Shown: positions 1 through 6,449, counted from the stretch's first letter. The stretch is DNA of 21,417 bases from JAHEDH01 sp965364515 (GCA_965364515.1 CBDTXZ010000039.1:1-21417); one strand, 5' to 3'. Numbers and translations: made by a program. Notes: generated by a model from the sequence alone, not told the origin.

Positions 1-761
1 CGGTCGAGACGATGGCTGCAGTGAAATGGTCGTGCGCCTTCATCATGGAAGGCTCGCACATCGGTGGGATCTTCACTCAACGCGACGCACTCCAGCGCGC
101 GATTGGACGGCCGGGCAACTGGCAGCGTGAGATTCGCGAAGAGATGACCGTCGCCGTCCAGACGATGAGCGACACGGACTCGGTGGCCGATGGCCTCGCA
201 ATCATGAACGACTGGTGGGTGCGAAGTGTCCCGGTTCTCGACAGCAACGACCACGTGGTCGGAAACCTGTCGTACTACGTGGTGATGCAGGCGATCGCCG
301 ACTTCGTGAAGAAACGACTCGGCGATGACGGCTCCGAGCCCGAGGTCCAGCACGGCCTGGACTTCGTCGATTTCACCGGGATGCACACGTCGGCGCCGGT
401 GATGGTGCGCGACGACGACACGCTGGAGGCTGCGGTCCACCAGATGAGAGCACGGGGGATCGGGTCGGTGTTGGTGGTCGATGCCGATGACAGCCTCGTC
501 GGGATGATGACCGAGTTCGATCTCTTCACGAAGCTCGGTTGCCATGTACCCGATCTCTCCGCGGTGAAGGTCAGCGAGGTCATGTCGAAGGACCTCGTTG
601 CCTTGAGCGCTCGGTCGTCGGTGGCCACGGTGATCGAAGAGATGGCCGGGCACGGCTTCTCGCGGGTGCCGCTGTTGGGCGAGTCGGGTCGTCCCGTTGC
701 GGTGGTGTCGTTCCGTGACGTCGCCGCCTACCTCGAGACCAGCCTGGCTGCGCTCGGCTGA
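1..761 (+). CDS. Four-CBS-domain protein (two Bateman modules), 5' end outside window
   Basis: The reading frame is open to the window edge (Val-Glu-Thr precede the first ATG at 12), and the first visible residues are the second half of a CBS domain ending in GIFTQRD, so the gene is cut at its 5' end. Counting from that ATG, three further CBS domains lie at about 42-98, 124-176 and 186-243, each ending in the usual pattern of hydrophobic strand, Gly and a D-containing helix start (VGMMTEFD, VAVVSFRD). The visible protein is therefore nothing but CBS repeats, probably two Bateman modules. CBS pairs bind adenine nucleotides such as AMP, ATP or SAM and act as sensors; no effector domain is visible here, and one could lie upstream. 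It has the same orientation as the PLP enzyme gene 148 bp downstream. The CBS assignment is firm; the ligand and partner are unknown. Confidence 0.88.
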   Translation, partial: VETMAAVKWSCAFIMEGSHIGGIFTQRDALQRAIGRPGNWQREIREEMTVAVQTMSDTDSVADGLAIMNDWWVRSVPVLDSNDHVVGNLSYYVVMQAIADFVKKRLGDDGSEPEVQHGLDFVDFTGMHTSAPVMVRDDDTLEAAVHQMRARGIGSVLVVDADDSLVGMMTEFDLFTKLGCHVPDLSAVKVSEVMSKDLVALSARSSVATVIEEMAGHGFSRVPLLGESGRPVAVVSFRDVAAYLETSLAALG

Positions 762-769
762 CTCGAGTT

Positions 770-782
770 CAGCCTCGGGCTG
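770..782 (+). terminator. Small hairpin after the CBS gene
   Basis: CAGCC and GGCTG pair across a TCG loop nine bases after the stop codon. It is a five-base-pair GC-rich stem with no T run, so at best a weak terminator or a pause. Confidence 0.2.
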
Positions 783-867
783 GGATCTACCGGGTACTAC
801 CGGCGCCTGCGAGCGAGCTGAGCTAGATTCCGATCCACCTCGGATGCTGGGCGAACGGGTACGGCCT

Positions 868-894
868 GTCGACCGGGACAGCTGTTCTGTCGAC
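868..894. promoter_or_regulatory. Nested palindrome upstream of the cysteine-synthase-like gene
   Basis: Two copies of GTCGAC (868-873 and 889-894), each self-complementary, flank an inner palindrome ACAGCTGT (878-885). The block ends 15 bp before the start codon at 910, where a bound dimeric repressor or an mRNA hairpin would affect expression. A TAGATT hexamer at 824-829 fits a -10 box (TANNNT), but I see no convincing -35. Operator function is inference from symmetry and position. Confidence 0.35.
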
Positions 895-909
895 TGATCG
901 GAGCCAATC

Positions 910-1839
910 ATGCGTGCCGTCCCCTCCATGACGGATGCCGTCGGCGGGACGCCGGTCGTCCAGTTGGGCAGCCTGGTACCAGACGGGGCCGCCGACGTGT
1001 TCGTCAAGCTCGAATGGTTCAATCCGACCGGCTCGTACAAGGACCGCATGGCGCTCTCGATGATCGAGGAAGCGGAACGACGAGGTGACCTGCGGCCGGG
1101 GATGTCGGTGGTCGAGTACACCGGTGGCAGCACCGGCTCGTCACTGGCATGGGTTTGCGCCGTGAAGGGGTACAGACTCCGGGTCGTGTCGTCAGACGCC
1201 TACGCCGAGGAAAAGCTTCGAACCATGGCGGCTTTCGGTGCTGAAGTCACGATCGTTCCAAGCGAAGGGGGTGTCGTCACCCCCGACCTGGTGCCTCGCA
1301 TCATCGCCAAAGCCCGGGAATACGCAGCAGAACCCAACACCTACTGGACCGATCAGCTCAACAACGTCGATGCGCTCGTCGGTTATCGCAGCGTGGGAGT
1401 CGAACTGCTCGAGCAGATGGGACGTCCGATCGACGCTTTCTGCGCCTCTGTCGGAACGGGCGGGCTCGCAATGGGTGTGTCGAACGCACTCCACGACGGT
1501 GGCTCCGAGGCGAGGGTCATCGTGTTCGAGCCGGCGTCGACGCCTGTCATCTCGGGCGGTGAGGCCGGCTCGCATCGGGTGGAGGGGATCGGGATCGGCT
1601 TTCTCCCCCCACTGTTGGATGCAGACCGGTACGACGAGGTGCGTACGGTTCCCGAGGCGGATGCTCGGGTGATGGCGCGGCGCCTCGCAGCCGAGCAGGG
1701 GCTGCTCGCCGGAACGTCGACGGGCATGAACGTGCTCGGGGCGGTTCGGATCGCATCCGAACTCGGTGCCGGCAAGACGGTGGTCACGGTGGCGTGCGAC
1801 ACCGGTCTCAAGTATCTGGCGGGGGATCTCTTCGGCTGA
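910..1839 (+). CDS. Cysteine synthase-family PLP enzyme (O-acetylserine sulfhydrylase-like)
   Basis: This 309-aa fold-type II PLP enzyme is typical in length for the CysK/CysM/cystathionine beta-synthase group. The PLP lysine is K44 in NPTGSYKDR; the phosphate-binding loop is GTGGL (182-186); the C-terminal DTGLKYL (297-303) matches the usual DSGxRYL. The substrate carboxylate loop, normally TSGNTG, is TGGSTG (71-76), so the Asn that contacts substrate and cofactor in CysK is Ser. It probably does beta-replacement or beta-elimination on serine, O-acetylserine or cysteine, but the loop change makes the substrate uncertain. ATG 910 is supported by GGAG at 900-903 with a six-base gap. A START-like gene follows after 54 bp on the same strand. 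No CBS domain is fused to it, though the gene upstream is all CBS domains. Confidence 0.85.
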   Translation: MRAVPSMTDAVGGTPVVQLGSLVPDGAADVFVKLEWFNPTGSYKDRMALSMIEEAERRGDLRPGMSVVEYTGGSTGSSLAWVCAVKGYRLRVVSSDAYAEEKLRTMAAFGAEVTIVPSEGGVVTPDLVPRIIAKAREYAAEPNTYWTDQLNNVDALVGYRSVGVELLEQMGRPIDAFCASVGTGGLAMGVSNALHDGGSEARVIVFEPASTPVISGGEAGSHRVEGIGIGFLPPLLDADRYDEVRTVPEADARVMARRLAAEQGLLAGTSTGMNVLGAVRIASELGAGKTVVTVACDTGLKYLAGDLFG

Positions 1840-1881
1840 GATCACGCCGGCCGCCGGACCCCAGGGCGCCAAAGCGGCAGA

Positions 1882-1893
1882 TAGCGTTGCCTG
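1882..1893 (+). promoter_or_regulatory. Leaderless-type -10 box of the SRPBCC gene
   Basis: TAGCGT (1882-1887) ends six bases before ATG 1894 and there is no Shine-Dalgarno sequence. A TANNNT hexamer at this distance would start transcription at or next to the start codon, as in leaderless actinobacterial genes. The same six-base spacing is seen before 16419 and 20415. No clear -35. Confidence 0.45.
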
Positions 1894-2361
1894 ATGAGCG
1901 ACAACATGTACACCGTCCAGCGCTCGACGGTCATCGGCGTTCCTCCAGATCAGGTCTATGAGCAGATCGCCGATTTCCGCAACTGGACGAAGTGGTCGCC
2001 ATGGGAAGGGCTCGATCCGAACATGCAACGGTCCTATTCGGGAGCACCCGCGGGCAAGGGCTCTGCGTACGGCTGGTCGGGGAACCGCCGGGCCGGGCAC
2101 GGACGGATGGAGATCCTCGAGGCCGAATTCCCGTCGCATCTCCTCATCGACTTGGTTTTCGAGAAGCCATGGAAGTCCCACAGCGTCACGGAGTTCACCA
2201 TCGAGGAGGCTGCATCCGGATCCGAGGTCACGTGGACGATGACCGGGCCGATGACGCTCGCGACGAGGGTGATGGGCATCTTCAAGTCGATGGACCGCAT
2301 GCTCGGCCCCGACTTCGAGAAGGGGCTCGAACGGTTGAGGACGAACCTCGAAGCCGAGTGA
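1894..2361 (+). CDS. SRPBCC (START/polyketide cyclase-like) family protein
   Basis: The 155-aa protein begins with the N-terminal strand of the family (YTVQRSTVIGVPPDQVYEQIADF), then the helix and WTKWSPWEGLDP segment (31-42) common in single-domain SRPBCC proteins of the polyketide cyclase/dehydrase type. The middle is a beta sheet (GRMEILEAEFPSHLLIDLVF; EVTWTMTGPM), and the long C-terminal helix (DRMLGPDFEKGLERLRTNLEAE) closes the cavity. These proteins bind small hydrophobic ligands; the ligand cannot be read from sequence and there is no catalytic motif. No signal peptide or membrane segment, so cytosolic. It probably starts its own transcript without a leader. It converges on the Lrp/AsnC gene with 16 bp between stop codons. 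Confidence 0.82.
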   Translation: MSDNMYTVQRSTVIGVPPDQVYEQIADFRNWTKWSPWEGLDPNMQRSYSGAPAGKGSAYGWSGNRRAGHGRMEILEAEFPSHLLIDLVFEKPWKSHSVTEFTIEEAASGSEVTWTMTGPMTLATRVMGIFKSMDRMLGPDFEKGLERLRTNLEAE

Positions 2362-2377
2362 TCTCGGTGGTCGCAGC

Positions 2378-2842
2378 TCAGCTCAGGTCGGGGAGACCGG
2401 GCTTCGACACGTGTTCGAAGATGAGCATCGTCTCGATGTGGGCGACCTCAGGCCACGAAGTGAACGAGCTGACGGCGAGGTCTCGGAGATGGTCGGCGTC
2501 TCTGACGACGACGTGCACCAGGAAGTCGTTTCCACCGGTGACGTGAGAGACCCCGATCACCTCATCGAGCGACAGCGCCTTGGAACGAAACACTCCGACC
2601 TCATCGGCGCCGTGGCGTCTGAGTCGAATGGCGATCATGGCCTGGAGGCCGATCGCGAGCGCTCTTGGATCGACGTCGGCGTGGAAGCCTCTGAACACTC
2701 CAGCGTCGGTGAGCCGGCGCAGGCGTTCTGAGCAGGTCGACGGGGCGATGCCGGTAGACGCCGCCAGCTCCTTGTTCGAGCGCCGAGCATCCTCCGTCAG
2801 AAGTGCGATGAGAGTGCGATCTGTTCGGTCCAGTTCGGTCAT
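2378..2842 (-). CDS. Lrp/AsnC-family transcriptional regulator
   Basis: A 154-aa protein of normal length for the family. The N-terminal AsnC-type helix-turn-helix spans about 6-52 (LDRTDRTLIALLTEDARRS, then NKELAASTGIAPSTCSERLRRL), and the ligand-sensing RAM domain spans about 66-145 with the family turn GGNDFL (103-108). It is divergent from the lyase/tpl operon, with 128 bp between start codons. In Pseudomonas putida the Lrp-like MdeR lies next to and controls the methionine gamma-lyase gene mdeA, a close parallel to this layout. I infer that it senses an amino acid handled by the operon and also controls itself. There is no good Shine-Dalgarno before ATG 2842; the start overlaps the stop of a short upstream ORF (ATGA), so translational coupling is possible. 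Confidence 0.93.
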   Translation of the reverse strand: MTELDRTDRTLIALLTEDARRSNKELAASTGIAPSTCSERLRRLTDAGVFRGFHADVDPRALAIGLQAMIAIRLRRHGADEVGVFRSKALSLDEVIGVSHVTGGNDFLVHVVVRDADHLRDLAVSSFTSWPEVAHIETMLIFEHVSKPGLPDLS

Positions 2843-2898
2843 CGTGGGTCTGCGCCGAATTCTGTGCGGTAGATCTTGACGATTGCCGTTGAGTCCAT
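2839..2898 (-). CDS. Possible 19-codon upstream ORF coupled to the Lrp/AsnC gene
   Basis: On the minus strand an ATG at 2898-2896 opens a 19-codon frame (MDSTAIVKIYRTEFGADPR) whose TGA overlaps the regulator start as ATGA. AAGG lies about eight bases upstream of this ATG. Because the regulator lacks its own ribosome binding site, coupling from this small frame could supply it. It may equally be chance; there is no homology to judge by. Confidence 0.3.
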   Translation of the reverse strand: MDSTAIVKIYRTEFGADPR

Positions 2899-2942
2899 AG
2901 CGTGAACCTTACAGCGCCGATGGCTGTCCGGTAGATGTCGAA
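2863..2942. promoter_or_regulatory. Direct-repeat pair, candidate Lrp/AsnC binding sites
   Basis: An 18-bp element occurs at 2863-2880 and again at 2925-2942, sharing 14 of 18 positions, with an identical core CGGTAGAT. The copies are 62 bp apart, close to six helical turns. The left copy overlaps the -35 box of the lyase promoter and the right copy lies just after its expected transcription start. Lrp-family octamers wrap DNA across phased sites, so this fits a control region for the divergent pair; binding is inference. Confidence 0.5.
2876..2903 (+). promoter_or_regulatory. Promoter of the lyase-tpl operon
   Basis: TTGACG (2876-2881), a 16-bp spacer and TAGCGT (2898-2903) match the housekeeping -35/-10 pattern. 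Transcription would begin near 2910, leaving a leader of about 60 bases before ATG 2971, which has its own GGAGG. This is the best-looking promoter in the window. Confidence 0.6.
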
Positions 2943-2970
2943 CCGTCGGAGCCGTCGACGGAGGTGTGTG

Positions 2971-4245
2971 ATGCGCAAACGGAGAGAAGAGGTCATCGCC
3001 GGTCACCGGCTCGAACCCGAGTCCCTCTCGATGGGATACGGATACCGGCCCGAGTGGTCCGAAGGTTCGATCAAGTCCCCCATCTTCCAGACATCGACTT
3101 TCGTGTTCCGCACTGCCGAAGAGGGCAAACGCTTTTTCGAGATCGCCACCGGTCGGGTGGAAGCGGAGGAGGGGGAGACCTCGGGGATGATCTATTCGAG
3201 GCTCAACAACCCCGACCTCGAGATTCTCGAAGACCGACTCTGCCTGTGGGAGGACGCCGACATGGGCCTCGTCTTCGCTTCGGGAATGGCAGCGATCGCC
3301 ACCACACTGCTCACCTACCTCCGACCCGGCGACATCTTGTTGCACTCCGAGCCGCTCTACGGCGGAACGACCCATCTGGTGAACGAGACGCTGCCCGAGT
3401 TCGGAGTGATCTCGATTCCGTTCCGAGCCGGCATGAGCCGCGAGGAGATCGAAGCGCGACTCTCCGAGCACGAACCGGAGGCGCGGTTGGCGATGATCCT
3501 GATCGAGACGCCGGCCAACCCGACGCTCGATCTGATCGACATCCGGATGTGCGCCGACATCGCCGGATCGAGAAGTCGTGATGACCACCGCCCGTTGCTG
3601 ACCGTCGACAACACGTTCCTGGGCCCGCTCTGGCAGCATCCGCTGCGGCACGGCGCCGACCTCGTCATCTACTCGGCGACGAAGTACATCGGTGGGCACT
3701 CCGATCTCGTTGCCGGTGCGGTGATCGGTTCCGAAGCGCATGTGCGGCCGATCGCTGCGACCAGGACGTACATGGGGACGATGGCCGACGCCTGGACCGG
3801 TTGGCTGCTGATGCGGAGCCTCGAGACCCTCCACATGCGCATGACTCGACAAGGGGAGACGGCGGAGAAAGTTGCCCGCTTCCTCGAGGAACATCCCAAG
3901 GTGCGGGCTCTCCGGTACCTCGACCTGCTCGACCCCTCCGACCCCCAATACGACATCTATCGCCGTCAGTGTCTCGGGCCGGGAGCGATGATCTCGTTCG
4001 AGGTCGACGGCGGCGAAGAGGCTGCGTTCCGATTCCTCAACGCCCTCCAACTCGTGAAGTTGGCGGTGAGCCTCGGTGGCACCGAGTCGCTCGCCGAGCA
4101 CCCGGCCTCGATGACCCACTCTGGTGTGCCGGCCGAGGAAAAGGAACGAACCGGCGTGTTGCCGGGGCTGGTTCGCCTTTCGATCGGGGTCGAGCATCCC
4201 GACGACCTCATCGCCGACCTCGGCCAGGCCCTGAGCGCCGTATGA
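2971..4245 (+). CDS. Cystathionine gamma-synthase-family PLP lyase (methionine gamma-lyase-like)
   Basis: Fold-type I PLP enzyme of the Cys/Met metabolism family, 424 aa from ATG 2971. That start is preceded by GGAGG (2960-2964) at six bases; an in-frame start at 2935 would add only an Arg-rich run with no ribosome binding site. The PLP lysine is K238 in IYSATKYIGGHSD, the cofactor aspartate D213 in VDNTFLGP, and the neighbouring-subunit phosphate contacts Y75 and R77 in IYSRLNNP. The active-site Tyr is Y130 in PLYGGT; true methionine gamma-lyases have Cys two residues after this Tyr, here Gly (G132). The long N-terminal ESLSMGYGY region and the HRPLL insert resemble the roughly 425-aa 'cystathionine gamma-synthase family protein' group. 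Likely a cytosolic alpha,gamma- or alpha,beta-eliminating lyase for sulphur amino acids; the exact substrate is open. tpl follows after 25 bp, so the two are almost surely one transcript. Confidence 0.88.
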   Translation: MRKRREEVIAGHRLEPESLSMGYGYRPEWSEGSIKSPIFQTSTFVFRTAEEGKRFFEIATGRVEAEEGETSGMIYSRLNNPDLEILEDRLCLWEDADMGLVFASGMAAIATTLLTYLRPGDILLHSEPLYGGTTHLVNETLPEFGVISIPFRAGMSREEIEARLSEHEPEARLAMILIETPANPTLDLIDIRMCADIAGSRSRDDHRPLLTVDNTFLGPLWQHPLRHGADLVIYSATKYIGGHSDLVAGAVIGSEAHVRPIAATRTYMGTMADAWTGWLLMRSLETLHMRMTRQGETAEKVARFLEEHPKVRALRYLDLLDPSDPQYDIYRRQCLGPGAMISFEVDGGEEAAFRFLNALQLVKLAVSLGGTESLAEHPASMTHSGVPAEEKERTGVLPGLVRLSIGVEHPDDLIADLGQALSAV

Positions 4246-4270
4246 CCATTCGAGACGAAGGAGAAACAAC

Positions 4271-5668
4271 GTGAGTATGCGGAGAACCTGGGCCGAGCCC
4301 TGGAAGATCAAGATGGTGGAGCCGATCCGGATGACCACCAGGTCTGAGCGAGAAGAGGCGGCCCGGAACGCCGGCTACAACACGTTCCTGTTGGAATCCG
4401 ACGATGTCTACATCGACCTGCTCACCGACTCGGGCACCTCTGCGATGTCCGACTACCAGTGGGCGGGCCTCATGCTCGGCGATGAGGCCTACGCCGGCTC
4501 GAAGAGCTTCTACCACCTGGTCGATGCGGTCCGGGAGGTGTACGGGTACGAGGAGCTGGTCCCGACCCACCAGGGACGCGGGGCCGAGCACATCCTCAGC
4601 CAGATCCTCATCTCTCGGGGCGACGTCATCCCGGGCAACATGTACTTCACGACCACGAAGTTCCACCAGGAATATGCCGGGGGTCGCTTCGTGGATGTGA
4701 TCGTCGACGAGGCCCACGATCCGTACTCGGACCATCCCTTCAAGGGCAACGTCGATCTCGACAAGCTGCAGTCGGTCATCGACACCTACGGCGCCGAGCA
4801 CATCCCCTACATCTCGGTCGAGGCGAACGTCAACATGGCTGGTGGTCAGCCGATGTCCATGGCGAACCTCCGTGCTGTCTCCGAGCTGTGCCGTCGGAAC
4901 GACATCCTCGTGATGCTGGACGCCACCAGGGCACTCGAGAACGCCTGGTTCATCAAGCAGCGGGAGGGTGGCTTCGAGGACCACTCCGTCGGGGAGATCC
5001 TGTTGGAGATGTGCGGACTGACCGATGGCGCCACCATGTCCTCGAAGAAGGACAATCTCGTCAACATCGGCGGCTTCCTCGCGCTTCGGGATCCCGAGCT
5101 CGCCCGCAGGGCGCGAGCGCTTCTGGTGGCGTTCGAAGGTCTCCACACCTACGGCGGCATGTCGGGACGCGACATGGAGGCGCTGGCTCGAGGTATCCGC
5201 GAGATGGTCGACGGTGACGAGCACATCGCAGCGAGAGTCGGCCAGGTCGAGTACCTCGGCCACGGCCTGCTGAAAGCCGGGGTCCCGGTGGTCCGTCCGA
5301 TCGGTGGCCACGGTGTGTTTCTCGATGCACGCGCGATCCTGGACCATCTCAGCCAGGACGAGTTCCCCGCCCAGGCGTTGACTGCTGCGATCTACCTCGA
5401 TTCGGGTGTCCGCGGGATGGAGCGCGGCGTGGTGTCGGCGGGTCGAGATCCGAAAACCGGCGAGCATCACTACCCCAAGCTGGAACTGGTCCGGCTGACG
5501 ATTCCCCGCAGGGTCTACACCCAGGCGCACATGGATGTGGTGATGGAGTCGGTGGTCGAGGTGTACGAGCATCGCGAAATGGTCGGAGGGCTCCGGTTCA
5601 CCTACGAGCCCGATGAGCTTCGTTTCTTCCAGGCCCGTTTCGAGCAGATCGAGCCCTGGACCTTCTAG
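4271..5668 (+). CDS. tpl: Tyrosine phenol-lyase
   Basis: This 465-aa protein belongs to the tryptophanase/TPL beta-eliminating lyases and aligns over its whole length with the classical Citrobacter freundii enzyme as I recall it. The PLP lysine is K260 in SSKKDNLVNIGG. The three positions that separate TPL from tryptophanase are all TPL-type: T127 in MYFTTT (Thr124), R385 in MERG (Arg381) and F452 in LRFF (Phe448); tryptophanase has His at the last position and lacks the Arg. The expected reaction is L-tyrosine plus water to phenol, pyruvate and ammonia, with a monovalent-cation-dependent tetramer in the cytosol. GTG 4271 is chosen because AAGGAG (4258-4263) lies seven bases upstream; ATG 4277 would be 13 bases away. 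It is the second gene of the Lrp-controlled operon and is followed by a strong hairpin terminator. The first residues (MSMRRTW) add about three to the usual N-terminus. Confidence 0.93.
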   Translation: MSMRRTWAEPWKIKMVEPIRMTTRSEREEAARNAGYNTFLLESDDVYIDLLTDSGTSAMSDYQWAGLMLGDEAYAGSKSFYHLVDAVREVYGYEELVPTHQGRGAEHILSQILISRGDVIPGNMYFTTTKFHQEYAGGRFVDVIVDEAHDPYSDHPFKGNVDLDKLQSVIDTYGAEHIPYISVEANVNMAGGQPMSMANLRAVSELCRRNDILVMLDATRALENAWFIKQREGGFEDHSVGEILLEMCGLTDGATMSSKKDNLVNIGGFLALRDPELARRARALLVAFEGLHTYGGMSGRDMEALARGIREMVDGDEHIAARVGQVEYLGHGLLKAGVPVVRPIGGHGVFLDARAILDHLSQDEFPAQALTAAIYLDSGVRGMERGVVSAGRDPKTGEHHYPKLELVRLTIPRRVYTQAHMDVVMESVVEVYEHREMVGGLRFTYEPDELRFFQARFEQIEPWTF

Positions 5669-5687
5669 ACCTCTCGGGTGCCTTCGA

Positions 5688-5719
5688 GCTCGGCCCGGAG
5701 CAGCGTCTTCGGGCCGAGC
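5688..5719 (+). terminator. Strong hairpin terminator after tpl
   Basis: Nineteen bases after the tpl stop, GCTCGGCCC (5688-5696) pairs perfectly with GGGCCGAGC (5711-5719). Four more pairs, one a G-U, extend the stem to 13 bp around a six-base loop. There is no T tract, as is common for GC-rich actinobacterial terminators. It also marks the border with the decayed region. Confidence 0.65.
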
Positions 5720-5742
5720 GGCCGCTGCGGTGACGACGGATC

Positions 5743-6156
5743 TCAGACGGTCGCCGGTGCCTGTGAGGAGACCGGGAGACTCGCTCCGAGGGCGATGGTG
5801 ATCAGTGAGATCTCATCGTCATGCGCAACCGTCCAGGTCAGGTCCAACGTTGCGAGCGCCAACTCGAGTTGGTTGGCGAACCGAACCGCGAGGTCCTCGG
5901 TGGTCACTTCGTCCATCGGGGCGTCGTGGCCGATCGAGAGTTTGACTCGACCGTCTTCCTCTTCGACGATCATGCCGACGCGACCCGGTCCACCGAGATA
6001 GACGTTGCCGAGTGCAGCGACAACGGCCCGCTGGACCCTGATCGGATCGCCGGAGATGTGAACCACCGGGCAGACAGCCGACGGTGAGTCGCGTGCCGAC
6101 TTCTCAAGCCGTCGCTGGAACCTCGATGTATTGGACGCCACCCATCTCAGGCCCAT
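5743..6156 (-). pseudogene. C-terminal remnant of a histidine-kinase-like ATPase domain
   Basis: The 137-aa frame from ATG 6156 has no ribosome binding site, and its first 29 residues (Arg/Ser-rich, about 6070-6156) overlap a second remnant on the other strand, so they are probably not real coding. From about residue 30 it resembles the C-terminal HATPase of sensor kinases: ISGDPIRVQRAVVAALGN matches the N-box region (GDxxRLxQ...N), then a strand pair (VGMIVEEEDGRVKLSIG) and a terminal helix and strand (LAVRFANQLELALATLDL). The histidine-bearing dimerisation domain, the G-boxes and any sensor are missing. I read it as the tail of a lost kinase. A small intact regulatory ATPase-like protein is the alternative. 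The HATPase resemblance is moderate, from pattern only. Confidence 0.4.
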
Positions 6157-6444
6157 ACGCGGGCGTGTCGGTCTACTACGACCGGGAGAGCACCGCAGAG
6201 TTCGCCGTCACAGGCAACACGGATTCGGTCTTCGAGGGTTCCATCTACATGAAGTCCGGTGAGCTGTCGTTTGAGCGGAAAGGCCGGTGTCACCACGGCG
6301 ATGGACTCGCTGGTGCTGGTCGGCAGCCTGAGCAAGGTCGGCGACTCGGACCTGGCAATCACACCGAGACCCTCACACCACCCGGGTTCGGTGGCTGTGA
6401 CGGCAATCGCCGACTCGTCGGCTGAGCCGGTCCGTTCGAAGTGA
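6084..6444 (+). pseudogene. Frameshifted fragment of an exported Tad-pilus-associated (TadG-like) protein
   Basis: In one plus frame, 6108-6266 reads AGTSMYWTPPISGPYAGVSV then YYDRES..VTGNTDSVFEGSIYMKSGELS. After one extra base at about 6262-6273 the next frame continues LSGKAGVTTAMDSLVLVGSL then SKVGDSDLAI up to about 6360. Joined, this follows the repeated pattern (PTSGPYAGxxxxxDR, then SGN..S.LEGxIYxP, then LSG....IVxxS...GxSxL) of the extracellular C-terminal part of actinobacterial Tad/TadG-like proteins. There is no start, signal peptide or upstream part, and one frameshift, so it is a remnant. It abuts the kinase remnant near 6070-6084, which suggests a deletion joined two unrelated broken genes. 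The family name is from pattern memory, not a search. Confidence 0.5.
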
Positions 6445-6449
6445 ACCGG

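Noticed and set aside
1192..2181. 329-codon minus frame across two plus genes
   Set aside because: It spans both the PLP enzyme and the SRPBCC gene on the opposite strand and has no domain character.
2935..2970. Upstream start for the lyase gene
   Set aside because: It adds a run of arginines, overlaps the right-hand direct repeat and has no ribosome binding site; ATG 2971 has GGAGG at six bases.
2839..4338. 499-codon minus frame opposite the lyase gene
   Set aside because: Antisense shadow; only its last 19 codons, lying outside the lyase gene, were kept as a possible upstream ORF.
4208..5572. 454-codon minus frame opposite tpl
   Set aside because: Antisense shadow with His/Asp/Arg-rich translation; tpl on the plus strand is unmistakable.
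4271..5668. Tryptophanase (TnaA)
   Set aside because: The Thr, Arg and Phe at the three discriminating positions are of tyrosine phenol-lyase type; the tryptophanase His near the C-terminus is absent.
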